From NCBI GenBank assembly GCA_017457465.1, contig JAFTHJ010000053.1, positions 1 to 18,585 on the forward strand: DNA of 18,585 nucleotides, given 5' to 3'. Of this stretch, positions 1-5,994 are shown in pieces. Positions within the stretch are counted from its first letter, which is position 1; the number at the start of each line of letters is the position of its first letter. This DNA is from Clostridia bacterium. Its GTDB lineage: Bacteria > Bacillota > Clostridia > Oscillospirales > CAG-272. The notes beneath the pieces are model-generated. The model searched no databases. It saw only the letters and a list, made by a program, of their open reading frames with translations, and was not told the DNA's origin. Both the position numbers and the translations under genes were made by a program.

Positions 1-28
1 ATAAACTTTTTTGACTTGTTTTCCCTCG

Positions 29-103
29 ATTTGAGCAATTTTTGTCTTACAATTCAGTTGTAATGACTTGAATCGAGCAAGATTATGTCTTATAATATGG
101 TTG
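29..103 (+). repeat. Imperfect tandem duplication in the promoter region
   Basis: Two diverged copies of a roughly 30-bp segment lie about 43 bp apart (about 31-60 and 73-103). Both contain GAGCAA (33-38 and 75-80), GTCTTAYAAT (44-53 and 87-96) and end in GTTG, with one 1-base indel between them. The second copy supplies the -10 box of the promoter for the downstream oxidoreductase. The first copy has a TACAAT but no matching -35. It could be an old promoter duplication or a pair of regulator sites; the sequence does not decide. Confidence 0.55.
68..96 (+). promoter_or_regulatory. Sigma-A promoter of the Gfo/Idh/MocA oxidoreductase
   Basis: TTGAAT (68-73), a 17-base spacer and a perfect TATAAT (91-96) match the vegetative sigma-A consensus closely. 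Transcription would start near 103, leaving a leader of about 40 bases with an AAAAGGAG ribosome-binding site before the ATG at 142. Confidence 0.75.
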
Positions 104-141
104 AAAGAATTTAATCTTTTCAAGAAAAGGAGATTACATTT

Positions 142-1203
142 ATGAAAAAAACAGGTGTAGCAGTTATCGGATACGGCGGAATGGGCGGTTGGCACACAAG
201 GCATCTGCTCGAGAGTGATGTTGCCGAGCTTCGCGGCGTTTATGATATAAAAGAGACTCGCAACCGCCTTGCAGAGGAAAGAGGAATACACGCATACGAC
301 TCGCTCGACGAGCTTCTTGCCGATGAGTCTGTCGAGATAGTTACAATCGCTATTCCCAACGACCAACACAAGCCGATAGCAATTCGCGCTATGGAGGCGG
401 GAAAGCATGTAATATGCGAAAAGCCCGTTACCCTTTCGAGCGCTGACCTGCAGGAAATATTTGATGCGGCGGAGCGTTGCGGCAGACTCTTCACAACTCA
501 CCAGAACAGAAGATGGGACTGCGACTATCTTATGATGAAGGAGGCATACGCCTCGGGTAAGCTCGGTCAGGTCTTCGGAATCGAGTCAAGATATCAGGGC
601 TCACGCGGAATCCCGGGTGACTGGAGAGGTCATAAGGAGTTCGGCGGCGGAATGATGCTCGACTGGGGTGTTCACCTCATCGACCAGATGCTCGGTATAG
701 TATACGATAAGAAAATTGAGAGCCTTTACTGTAAATTCGACCATATAACAAACGACGAGGTCGACGATGGCTTTAAGCTCGACCTTTACTTTGAGGGCGG
801 ACTCACCGCGCGTATTGAGGTCGGAACCTCGCACTTTATGTCTCTTCCCCGCTTCTTTATGACAGGAATGAGCGGAACCGCGATGGTTAACGATTGGCAG
901 GACAGATGCCGTCTTATCTGCTGCGACCAGTGGTTTGAAAAGGACGTCAAGCCTGTGGTCACCTCCGCGGGACTCACAAAAACTATGGCACCCCGCGACG
1001 CCAAGACTACCACCGAAAGCTTCATTGAGCGTCCCGAGTCGGATGTTCACGACTTCTACCGCAACTTCTGCGCGGCAGTCAGGGGCGAGGCGGATATGAT
1101 AGTCACACATCCCCAGCTTATGCGCGTTATGAAGATAATGGAGGCATCGTTTGTCTCCGATTCGCTCGGTGCGCCCGTAAAGATAGACGACTGTATCGCG
1201 TGA
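142..1203 (+). CDS. Gfo/Idh/MocA family NAD(P)-dependent oxidoreductase
   Basis: This is a 353-residue cytoplasmic oxidoreductase of the Gfo/Idh/MocA family, whose members oxidise or reduce hydroxyls of sugars, inositols and related polyols with NAD(P). The N-terminus is a Rossmann fold with the dinucleotide loop GYGGMG (residues 10-15). The family EKP motif is at 93-95, with K94 the expected catalytic lysine. The second domain carries GGGMMLDWGVHLID (168-181), which matches the usual G-G-x-L-x-D-x-G-x-H-x-x-D pattern, so D174 and H178 are likely active-site residues. Length is typical. The ATG has a good Shine-Dalgarno site (AAAAGGAG) and a strong promoter. No neighbouring sugar-metabolism genes are present, so the substrate cannot be named. 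Family assignment is secure; function is general only. Confidence 0.93.
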   Translation: MKKTGVAVIGYGGMGGWHTRHLLESDVAELRGVYDIKETRNRLAEERGIHAYDSLDELLADESVEIVTIAIPNDQHKPIAIRAMEAGKHVICEKPVTLSSADLQEIFDAAERCGRLFTTHQNRRWDCDYLMMKEAYASGKLGQVFGIESRYQGSRGIPGDWRGHKEFGGGMMLDWGVHLIDQMLGIVYDKKIESLYCKFDHITNDEVDDGFKLDLYFEGGLTARIEVGTSHFMSLPRFFMTGMSGTAMVNDWQDRCRLICCDQWFEKDVKPVVTSAGLTKTMAPRDAKTTTESFIERPESDVHDFYRNFCAAVRGEADMIVTHPQLMRVMKIMEASFVSDSLGAPVKIDDCIA

Positions 1204-1260
1204 CAAAATATATTGCGTCGCCTTCAGTCACAAAAAGCCGAATCCTCTCATAATATGATA

Positions 1261-1287
1261 TCGAAGGGGTAACCTAAATCCCCTCGA
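1261..1287 (+). other. Hairpin in the leader of the 31-residue peptide gene
   Basis: TCGA-a-GGGG (1261-1269) pairs with CCCCTCGA (1280-1287): eight pairs with one bulged A and a 10-base loop. It lies 9 bases before the Shine-Dalgarno site AGGGAGG (1296-1302). CCCTC in the 3' arm can alternatively pair with the GAAGGG of that site, so two exclusive structures are possible. There is no T-tract, so it is not a terminator. A regulatory role is inference. Confidence 0.4.
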
Positions 1288-1309
1288 AGCTTTGAAGGGA
1301 GGACTCAAT

Positions 1310-1405
1310 ATGAATAACTGCTTGTGCAATCTCTTTGATGACAACTGCATCTGGATAATAATCATTGCTCTTATTCTTATCTTCTGCTGCGGCGGTTGCA
1401 ACTGA
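1310..1405 (+). CDS. Small Cys-rich hydrophobic peptide (31 aa)
   Basis: This is a very short gene of 31 codons plus TGA. The peptide begins MNNCLCNLFDDNCIW, continues with a strongly hydrophobic Ile/Leu stretch (residues 14-25) and ends FCCGGCN. Six of its 31 residues are cysteine, three on each side of the single membrane-length segment. Coding evidence: AGGGAGG Shine-Dalgarno at 1296-1302 with 7-base spacing, and an intrinsic terminator 17 bases after the stop. Short proteins with this Asp-Asn-Cys, Ile-rich and terminal CCGG layout occur in clostridial genomes, usually annotated hypothetical; I recognise the style, not a function. A possible mother-cell sigma-K-like promoter (AC at 1230, then a 17-base spacer and CATAATATG at 1249) precedes it, with one mismatch. 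A metal-binding or spore-associated membrane peptide is conceivable but unproven. Confidence 0.7.
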   Translation: MNNCLCNLFDDNCIWIIIIALILIFCCGGCN

Positions 1406-1421
1406 TTTTAAGTAAATAACA

Positions 1422-1463
1422 GAACGGCTACCGATAATCGGTAGCCGTTCTTCTTTTTGTTTT
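1422..1463 (+). terminator. Rho-independent terminator after the small peptide gene
   Basis: GAACGGCTACCG (1422-1433) and CGGTAGCCGTTC (1439-1450) form a perfect 12-bp stem with loop ATAAT, followed by TTCTTTTTGTTTT. It ends the rightward transcript. The same stem could weakly stop the converging leftward transcript, although its T-tract on that strand is poor. Confidence 0.9.
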
Positions 1464-1466
1464 ATT

Positions 1467-1664
1467 TCAATAAGCGAGTTGAACAAGTGATTTGACGGGA
1501 TAATTGTCCGAAAGATAGTTTTCCTTGAGCGCTCCCCGTTTGTCGCGGCATATTTCAAAGAGAGTGGAATAATCCGCTCCATGTCAAGGCATCGGAAATC
1601 TCTCCCGGTTATGTATCACCTTGATAGTTTCAATAACCACAGGCTCCTTCGGAACGTCCTGCAT
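1467..1664 (-). pseudogene. Remnant of a second cyclophilin C-terminus plus decayed coding sequence
   Basis: Directly downstream of the LRR gene, the minus strand reads MQDVPKEPVVIETIKVIHNR and continues six codons to a TGA at 1584-1586. The first 12 residues are identical to the intact cyclophilin (150-161), and the next (TIKVI against GIRVI) still correspond, with mostly synonymous or conservative codon changes. The start of that gene is missing, because the LRR gene sits where the rest should be. The same frame stays open after the TGA for about 38 codons of protein-like sequence (ending PVKSLVQLAY) to a TGA at 1467. This looks like debris of a duplicated or rearranged cyclophilin gene. 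The origin of the tail is not recognised. Confidence 0.55.
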
Positions 1665-1665
1665 A
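1633..1665. repeat. 33-bp direct repeat, distal copy
   Basis: This segment is an exact 33-base copy of 3342-3374, the part of the cyclophilin gene coding for the MQDVPKEPVVI region. The copies are in the same orientation, 1709 bases apart, and bracket the LRR gene almost exactly: the LRR stop codon begins 4 bases to the right. The bases to the left of each copy are diverged but still similar. Confidence 0.9.
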
Positions 1666-1668
1666 AAT

Positions 1669-3267
1669 TCAAAACTGATTTTTCTTTTTGTTGTTCTTTC
1701 TCATAACGAACGCCAAGCTTCCCAACGCAATAAGAATAACATTTACATTGCTACCGAGATAGGAAGCACAGCCGGAATTGATTTCGTCATATTCAGCAAT
1801 TTCTGTTTGAGCGAGGGGGGTGGTCTCTGTTTCCTCTTCTTGTATTGCGCCACACTCGGTACAAATATAGGTTTCAACTCCGTTTTCCACATGAGCTCTA
1901 TACCTATGAAATTCAAGCTTATAATCAGAATTAATGAAAAACTTATACTTTTCCCACTCATCCTGTGTACCGCAATAGAATATTACCTTTTCTATACTAC
2001 GCCCCCCGGCAAAGACATCAGATTCCACATCCGTAATACTGTTCGGCATCTCGATTATCTTCAAGGATTCGCAATTTATGAAAGCATGTTTTCCTATACG
2101 CTTGACTCCCTTGCCTATCGTCAGACTGGTCAAGCTATTAAAGTTAGCAAACGCATATTTACTAATACTTGTAATATCATCGGGTATTACGAAATCTTTG
2201 ATAATTTCACCGTTCAAATAAAAATTTTTCGCTTCACCAATCGGATTTGCATTGGCGCTTTCAAAATTTATTGCGCACCAAGCGGCAAGATTCTTTATAT
2301 GCAACTCATCAAGATTAGAACAGCCGTAAAATGCATATTCACCAATGCTCGTAACTCCACTACCTATCGTTACTTTTGTCAGTCCGGCGCTTCTAAACGC
2401 CTCTTTGCCAATACTTATAACACTGTCAGGTATGTCTATACTCGTCAAGCTCGAGCACCCGGCGAACGCGGAATCTCCAATACTTGTAATCTTATCAGGG
2501 ATATCTATACTCACCAATTCCCTAGAAACAAACGCCCTACCGCAAATCAATCTTGCGTCAGGATGAATCAATGCAGTCTCTGCGAGGTAGTTATCTAATC
2601 CATATAAGCACATGTACGGATTATCCTTATTTCCGAGATATTTAGCGTTTTCATACTCGGTAAATTTAAGATTTTCGCAATATTCGAACACATTCTCGCC
2701 AACGCTTGTAACACCGTCATGTATCTCCACGCTCGTCAAATTCGTACAGCTCTTGAATGCGTTTGCGGAAATACTCGTAACACTTTCGGGAATAACCAAA
2801 TCGGTCACAAGGTCACCGTTCAAATAAAGATTGTTAGCATAATAAAGCGGATTATCCCGAAAAACAATATTACACCATGCGGCAAGATCAGTAATGTATA
2901 CCCCTGTCATACTTTCGCAATCCTTAAAGGCTCCCATCCCAATACTTGTGAGGCTGTCGGGGATTGATATACTTATCAAATTTCCGCAATTGTAAAATGC
3001 ACTTCCGCATATACTCGTCACACCATTGCCTATAGAAACATTCTTTATAAACTTTTTATTTTGAGCCCACTCCGCATAATCCGCCATCTCTCCCTCTCCG
3101 GAAATAACAAGCTGTCCCGTTGTTGTATCGAGAGTCCAAACAAGATTATCACCCTGTGCTCCGCAGGTACCACTATAAACAGTTTGCTCTGTTGCTGAAA
3201 CGGTCACAAGGGCAAACGCGCCAAGCAAAAATACCAACACTGATAAAACTATGATAAGCCTTTTCAT
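1669..3267 (-). CDS. BspA-like leucine-rich-repeat (LRR_5) surface protein
   Basis: This is a 532-residue exported protein. Residues 1-25 form a signal peptide. Residues 31-64 (SGTCG...WTLD...LVISGEGEM) are the N-terminal module common in clostridial BspA-like proteins. From about 75 to 430 there are repeated LRR_5 units of the form IPDSVTSIG-x2-AF-x2-C-x-LTS. Two longer units contain LAAWCxIxF (128-136 and 327-335). Residues 456-474 include CTEC (469-472). A Cys at 500 precedes a C-terminal membrane segment (about 506-521) and a basic tail (RKNNKKKNQF). Such proteins are surface adhesion or binding proteins; no enzyme signature is seen. GGGGAG lies 8 bases before the ATG. The gene is visibly more AT-rich than its neighbours and is bracketed by 33-bp repeats of the cyclophilin 3' end, suggesting a late insertion. 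It would be read from the ymdB promoter, 46 bases after the cyclophilin stop. Confidence 0.9.
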   Translation of the reverse strand: MKRLIIVLSVLVFLLGAFALVTVSATEQTVYSGTCGAQGDNLVWTLDTTTGQLVISGEGEMADYAEWAQNKKFIKNVSIGNGVTSICGSAFYNCGNLISISIPDSLTSIGMGAFKDCESMTGVYITDLAAWCNIVFRDNPLYYANNLYLNGDLVTDLVIPESVTSISANAFKSCTNLTSVEIHDGVTSVGENVFEYCENLKFTEYENAKYLGNKDNPYMCLYGLDNYLAETALIHPDARLICGRAFVSRELVSIDIPDKITSIGDSAFAGCSSLTSIDIPDSVISIGKEAFRSAGLTKVTIGSGVTSIGEYAFYGCSNLDELHIKNLAAWCAINFESANANPIGEAKNFYLNGEIIKDFVIPDDITSISKYAFANFNSLTSLTIGKGVKRIGKHAFINCESLKIIEMPNSITDVESDVFAGGRSIEKVIFYCGTQDEWEKYKFFINSDYKLEFHRYRAHVENGVETYICTECGAIQEEETETTPLAQTEIAEYDEINSGCASYLGSNVNVILIALGSLAFVMRKNNKKKNQF

Positions 3268-3313
3268 TTATCGTTCTCCCCTTTATGTCCTCAACCAAGG
3301 TCTCCGTGGCTTA

Positions 3314-3820
3314 CTATTTACTGATAACTCTTATACCCTCGATAACCACAGGCTCCTTCGGAACGTCCTGCATATACCAGCCGTAGCTTCCCGTTTTGAC
3401 GGAAGCTATCGCGTCAAGCACGTCAAAGCCATCGGTAAGCTTACCGAATCCCGCGTACTGCGCGTCAAGATGCGGAGCGTCCTGATGCATTACAAAAAAC
3501 TGCGAGGATGCCGAATCGGGATTGGGGGTACGTGCCATCGAAAGCACTCCGCGGGTGTGCTTGAGGTCGTTGCCCATAAAGCCGTTTGCCTTGAACTCGC
3601 CCTTGATGGTCTCCGCCTCCTTGTCCTGCATATCCTCGGTGTATCCTCCGCCCTGAATCATAAAGCCCTTTATGATTCTATGGAAGATAAGTCCGTCAAA
3701 AAAGCTCTCCTCCGCGAGCTTGATGAAATTTGCCACTGTCTTGGGCGCCTTTTCGGGATAAAGCTCGGCGGTCATTGTGCCGAAGCCCTTTACTCTTATT
3801 TCAATTACGGGATTTGTCAT
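3314..3820 (-). CDS. Peptidyl-prolyl cis-trans isomerase, cyclophilin type
   Basis: This is a 168-residue cytoplasmic cyclophilin without a signal peptide; the family isomerises Xaa-Pro bonds. Visible signatures are FHRIIKGFMIQGG (46-58, with R48, F53 and Q56 of the active site), MAR (95-97), SSQFFV (105-110) and GFGKLTDG (124-131). H117 occupies the position of the tryptophan that binds cyclosporin in the human enzyme, which is common in bacterial forms. Length is normal for a single-domain bacterial cyclophilin. The ATG has an AAGGAG Shine-Dalgarno site. It is third in a leftward operon behind mrnC (27-base gap). Its last codons are part of the 33-bp repeat also found beyond the LRR gene. 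The product is certain; the exact ppi gene name is not. Confidence 0.95.
   Translation of the reverse strand: MTNPVIEIRVKGFGTMTAELYPEKAPKTVANFIKLAEESFFDGLIFHRIIKGFMIQGGGYTEDMQDKEAETIKGEFKANGFMGNDLKHTRGVLSMARTPNPDSASSQFFVMHQDAPHLDAQYAGFGKLTDGFDVLDAIASVKTGSYGWYMQDVPKEPVVIEGIRVISK
3342..3374. repeat. 33-bp direct repeat, proximal copy (inside the cyclophilin gene)
   Basis: This copy is intact coding sequence for the C-terminal strand of the cyclophilin. It matches 1633-1665 at all 33 positions, in the same orientation. Confidence 0.9.
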
Positions 3821-3847
3821 TTTTTCTTCTCCTTATATCTTATTAAT

Positions 3848-4240
3848 TTAATTTTTATCTTTGTCGGGGAAATATGCGGCAAAGAAAAGCTCCTTTATGC
3901 GCTCATCTTTCTTTTGCAGATTAAGCCAACCGAAAAGAACCTCCATTCCGGTCGCGGCTCTGTATTCCGAAACGGTCGCCGACTTCGGCGTTGCTCCGTG
4001 TCCCATATTTCTTCCTCTCTTGAAGATGTTCTCCTCCTCCTCTGTGAGCAGGGGGAGTATATTTTTCATCGCCTCTGCCTGTTTTGGCGCACGGACAAAA
4101 TCAAGAGCGGCGGCGTTAAGACGCGCCGAGCTTGAGAGCCCCTGCTCCACCAGATACTCTCTCACGCACATCTCAACGACACAGTCGCCAAGATAAGCAA
4201 GTGCCGCTGTTGAAACGCTTTTCAGCTCGTTCGTATCCAT
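3848..4240 (-). CDS. mrnC: Mini-ribonuclease III
   Basis: This 130-residue protein matches Mini-RNase III: an RNase III catalytic domain without the double-stranded-RNA-binding domain, which matures 23S rRNA ends in Firmicutes. Recognisable blocks are LAYLGDCVVEMCVREYLV (14-31, containing the catalytic-region aspartate), KRGRNMGHGATPKSATVSEY (74-93) and RAATGMEVLFGWLNL (94-108), all in the expected order. Length is normal. The Shine-Dalgarno AGGAGGG overlaps the stop codon of ymdB, with only 8 bases between the genes, so the two are probably translationally linked. In many Firmicutes mrnC sits with cysS and a trmH-type methyltransferase; here it follows ymdB, linking two RNA/nucleotide phosphodiesterase-type functions. 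Confidence 0.93.
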   Translation of the reverse strand: MDTNELKSVSTAALAYLGDCVVEMCVREYLVEQGLSSSARLNAAALDFVRAPKQAEAMKNILPLLTEEEENIFKRGRNMGHGATPKSATVSEYRAATGMEVLFGWLNLQKKDERIKELFFAAYFPDKDKN

Positions 4241-4248
4241 AAGCCCTC

Positions 4249-5019
4249 CTAAAATTTCACACGTCTTACGCTCTTGACTCTGCGTGTATCGGTGTCAAGC
4301 TCAAAGAGTGTGCCGTTGACCTTTATCTCTCCGTCGGCTATCACGAATCTTGTGGGAATCTTGGTTCTCATTCGCTCGATAACGACCGACGCGTCGGTAC
4401 CCAGAACACCGTTCACGGGACCGCTCATACCGAGGTCTGTGATATATCCCGTGCCTCTCGGCAGTATCTGCTCGTCCGCCGTCGTGACGTGGGTATGTGT
4501 TCCGAAAATAATGTTTATTCTGCCGTCAAAATATCTCGCCAACGCTATCTTCTCGGATGTCGCCTCGGCGTGTATGTCAAGCAGGGAAAAATCGTAGTTC
4601 CCTTTTTCCGCGTTAAGGATATTTTCAACCGTCTCAAAGGGACACGCCATAGGCTCCATAAGTGCCGTTCCCATCACGTTCATACAGAGAATTCGATATC
4701 CACACACCTCAACCGTGATATGCCCGATACCGGGCACGAGGGACGGATAATTCGCGGGGCGGATAACATTATAATCTCCGCCGAGTATCTCGCAAATATC
4801 CTTTCTCGCAAAGGTGTGGTTTCCGAGAGTTATCACGTCAACTCCCGCCGAGAGAATGTCGGTCGCGTTCTTTGCGGAAATTCCGTGGATATCCGAGGCG
4901 TTCTCTCCGTTAGCCACGACCATATCAGCGCCAAGCTCTTGCTTTACCAGAAAAAGCCTGTCGGCAAGGTAATCCACGCACTTGTTTCCAACGATATCCC
5001 CTATCGCAAGTATCTTCAT
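4249..5019 (-). CDS. ymdB: YmdB family metallophosphoesterase (TIGR00282 type)
   Basis: This is a 256-residue calcineurin-like phosphoesterase of the YmdB family, which in Bacillus hydrolyses 2',3'-cyclic nucleotides and influences biofilm and motility decisions. The metal-binding motifs are all present in order: GDIVGN (7-12), NGEN (42-45), GNHTF (about 70-74), DIHAEATSEK (about 148-157) and GTHTHV (about 173-178). A longer frame to 5109 exists, but it would run through the promoter at 5081-5109 and begin upstream of the likely transcription start. ATG 5019, which opens the family's usual MKILAIGDIVG, is therefore the start. Its ribosome-binding site (AGAAAGA) is weak. This is the first gene of the leftward operon with mrnC, cyclophilin and the LRR gene. 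This ymdB is unrelated to the E. coli gene of the same name. Confidence 0.93.
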   Translation of the reverse strand: MKILAIGDIVGNKCVDYLADRLFLVKQELGADMVVANGENASDIHGISAKNATDILSAGVDVITLGNHTFARKDICEILGGDYNVIRPANYPSLVPGIGHITVEVCGYRILCMNVMGTALMEPMACPFETVENILNAEKGNYDFSLLDIHAEATSEKIALARYFDGRINIIFGTHTHVTTADEQILPRGTGYITDLGMSGPVNGVLGTDASVVIERMRTKIPTRFVIADGEIKVNGTLFELDTDTRRVKSVRRVKF

Positions 5020-5043
5020 AATAAAAATCTTTCTATCGCCCAA

Positions 5044-5073
5044 GAAAATAAAACGGCGTCGGCGAACCGCCGT
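5044..5073 (-). other. GC-rich hairpin at the 5' end of the ymdB transcript
   Basis: On the minus strand, ACGGCG (5073-5068) pairs with CGCCGT (5058-5053), and a nested alternative CGGCG/GTT/CGCCG is also possible. The stem is followed by TTTATTTT. The predicted start site is at about 5074, so the hairpin begins at the first bases of the RNA. That is too early for an ordinary attenuator and fits a 5'-end stabilising stem better. Function is inference. Confidence 0.45.
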
Positions 5074-5080
5074 CGCGAGT

Positions 5081-5109
5081 ATTATAGCATATTTTTCCCT
5101 CAAAGTCAA
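5081..5109 (-). promoter_or_regulatory. Sigma-A promoter of the ymdB-mrnC-cyclophilin-LRR operon
   Basis: On the minus strand, TTGACT (5109-5104), exactly 17 bases, then a perfect TATAAT (5086-5081). It is one of the best promoters in the window and fixes the ymdB start downstream of it. Confidence 0.88.
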
Positions 5110-5166
5110 CCAAAATCGGCATATATGAAAAAGCTTTCCTCCTCCGTTATATTTTTTCTCAAAAAT

Positions 5167-5195
5167 GAATAAAGCAGTTTATTATGGTAAAAATA
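5167..5195 (+). promoter_or_regulatory. Candidate forespore-type (sigma-F/sigma-G) promoter of the M23 gene
   Basis: GAATA (5167-5171), 14 bases, then GGTAAAAATA (5186-5195). The second element fits the sigma-F -10 pattern GGnnAnAnT; the first fits the sigma-G -35 GHATR and differs by one base from the sigma-F GYWTA. No sigma-A promoter with a fitting -35 was seen. If this is right, the gene would be switched on in the forespore, as spoIIQ is. The match is short and the call tentative. Confidence 0.3.
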
Positions 5196-5229
5196 CTAAC
5201 AGTAATAACTCAAAAGGAGTCAAAGTGAA

Positions 5230-5979
5230 ATGTCTGAAAATTATCAAAAAACAAGCTTTCGTGAAAAATTGAAGAATATGAAAGTAAACCGTGCCGCATT
5301 TATCACCGTCGTTGTTCTTCTCGTCGCGCTCACCGTTATCATTTCGGTGACAGTAGCAACTAACAGAGCGAAGAAAAAGGGAGATGACCTCCCCGAGGAT
5401 ACGGCAAAAACCACGCAAAGCACCACAGAAAAGAATGAGCCTGACGAAGCTCCCTCCACTACCGCCCCCACGCATAAACCCTCTTCGGGAAACTCGGGCT
5501 CGGCACAGGTCGAGGACAAGCTCCCCTCATTCATTCTCCCCGTAAACGGAGCGCTCTCCAAGAAGCACGACGCCTCCCTTCAGGTATATTCGACCACTAT
5601 GAAGGACTACCGCGTTCATCTCGGTGTTGACCTCATCACAGAGGCAGACGCTCCCGTATACGCCGCCGCTGACGGAAAGATATCCAAGATATGGGAGGAC
5701 ACCCTTATGGGCTACTGTATCGCCGTCAAGCATAGCGGAGACTGCTACACCATCTACAAGAACCTCTCCGAAACGCTTCCCGAGGGAATCGCCGAGGGTA
5801 CCTCGGTAAGAGCGGGACAGCTCATAGGCTCGGTTGGCGAAAGCTCTATGATAGAGGTAGCAGAGGAGCCTCATCTCCACTTTGAGATGACAGTCGCGGA
5901 CCTTGCGGTAGACCCACTCGAATACTTCGATGAAAAGGCGCTCGAGTCGCTCAGCCTCGACGCATCTTATGGGGAATAG
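5230..5979 (+). CDS. Membrane-anchored M23 (LytM) metallopeptidase, SpoIIQ-like
   Basis: This is a 249-residue protein: a short basic cytoplasmic N-terminus, one membrane segment (about 23-43), a Ser/Thr/Pro-rich linker (55-95) and a C-terminal M23/LytM domain (about 100-233). All expected zinc and catalytic residues are present: H130 and D134 in HLGVD, and H215 and H217 in HLHFE. B. subtilis SpoIIQ lacks one zinc ligand, whereas many clostridial SpoIIQ proteins keep all, as here. The anchor-plus-linker layout, size and the sequence around STTMKDYRVHLGVD resemble SpoIIQ, the forespore protein that binds SpoIIIAH across the engulfment septum. Other envelope M23 endopeptidases share this layout. 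AAGGAG lies 9 bases before the ATG. It stands alone between two leftward operons. M23 membership is certain; SpoIIQ identity is likely but not proven, so no symbol is given. Confidence 0.9.
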   Translation: MSENYQKTSFREKLKNMKVNRAAFITVVVLLVALTVIISVTVATNRAKKKGDDLPEDTAKTTQSTTEKNEPDEAPSTTAPTHKPSSGNSGSAQVEDKLPSFILPVNGALSKKHDASLQVYSTTMKDYRVHLGVDLITEADAPVYAAADGKISKIWEDTLMGYCIAVKHSGDCYTIYKNLSETLPEGIAEGTSVRAGQLIGSVGESSMIEVAEEPHLHFEMTVADLAVDPLEYFDEKALESLSLDASYGE

Positions 5980-5994
5980 AAAATTATGTGTTTT

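Noticed and set aside
1584..1586. TGA in the cyclophilin remnant as a selenocysteine codon
   Set aside because: The fragment lacks its front part, no selenoprotein family has this sequence, and no convincing selenocysteine insertion hairpin follows the codon.
1621..2598. Long plus-strand open frame of 325 codons
   Set aside because: It lies antisense to the LRR gene, has low-complexity Cys/Asn/Tyr-rich composition and no ribosome-binding site. The minus strand carries a signal peptide and regular LRR units, so this is a shadow of the repeat structure.
1900..3100. Regularly recurring short sequences suggesting a CRISPR-like or tandem-repeat array
   Set aside because: They are degenerate, coding-frame repeats of the LRR_5 units, not identical repeats with spacers.
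1669..3374. Insertion sequence or transposon carrying the LRR gene
   Set aside because: No transposase, terminal inverted repeats or short target duplication were seen. The 33-bp repeats are pieces of host coding sequence, which fits recombination rather than transposition.
3251..4135. Plus-strand open frame of 294 codons
   Set aside because: It runs antisense across two clearly recognised genes (cyclophilin and mrnC) and resembles no protein.
5020..5109. Longer N-terminus of the ymdB product
   Set aside because: It would be translated from DNA that contains the promoter -10 and -35 boxes and upstream of the transcription start. Family members begin at MKILAIGD.
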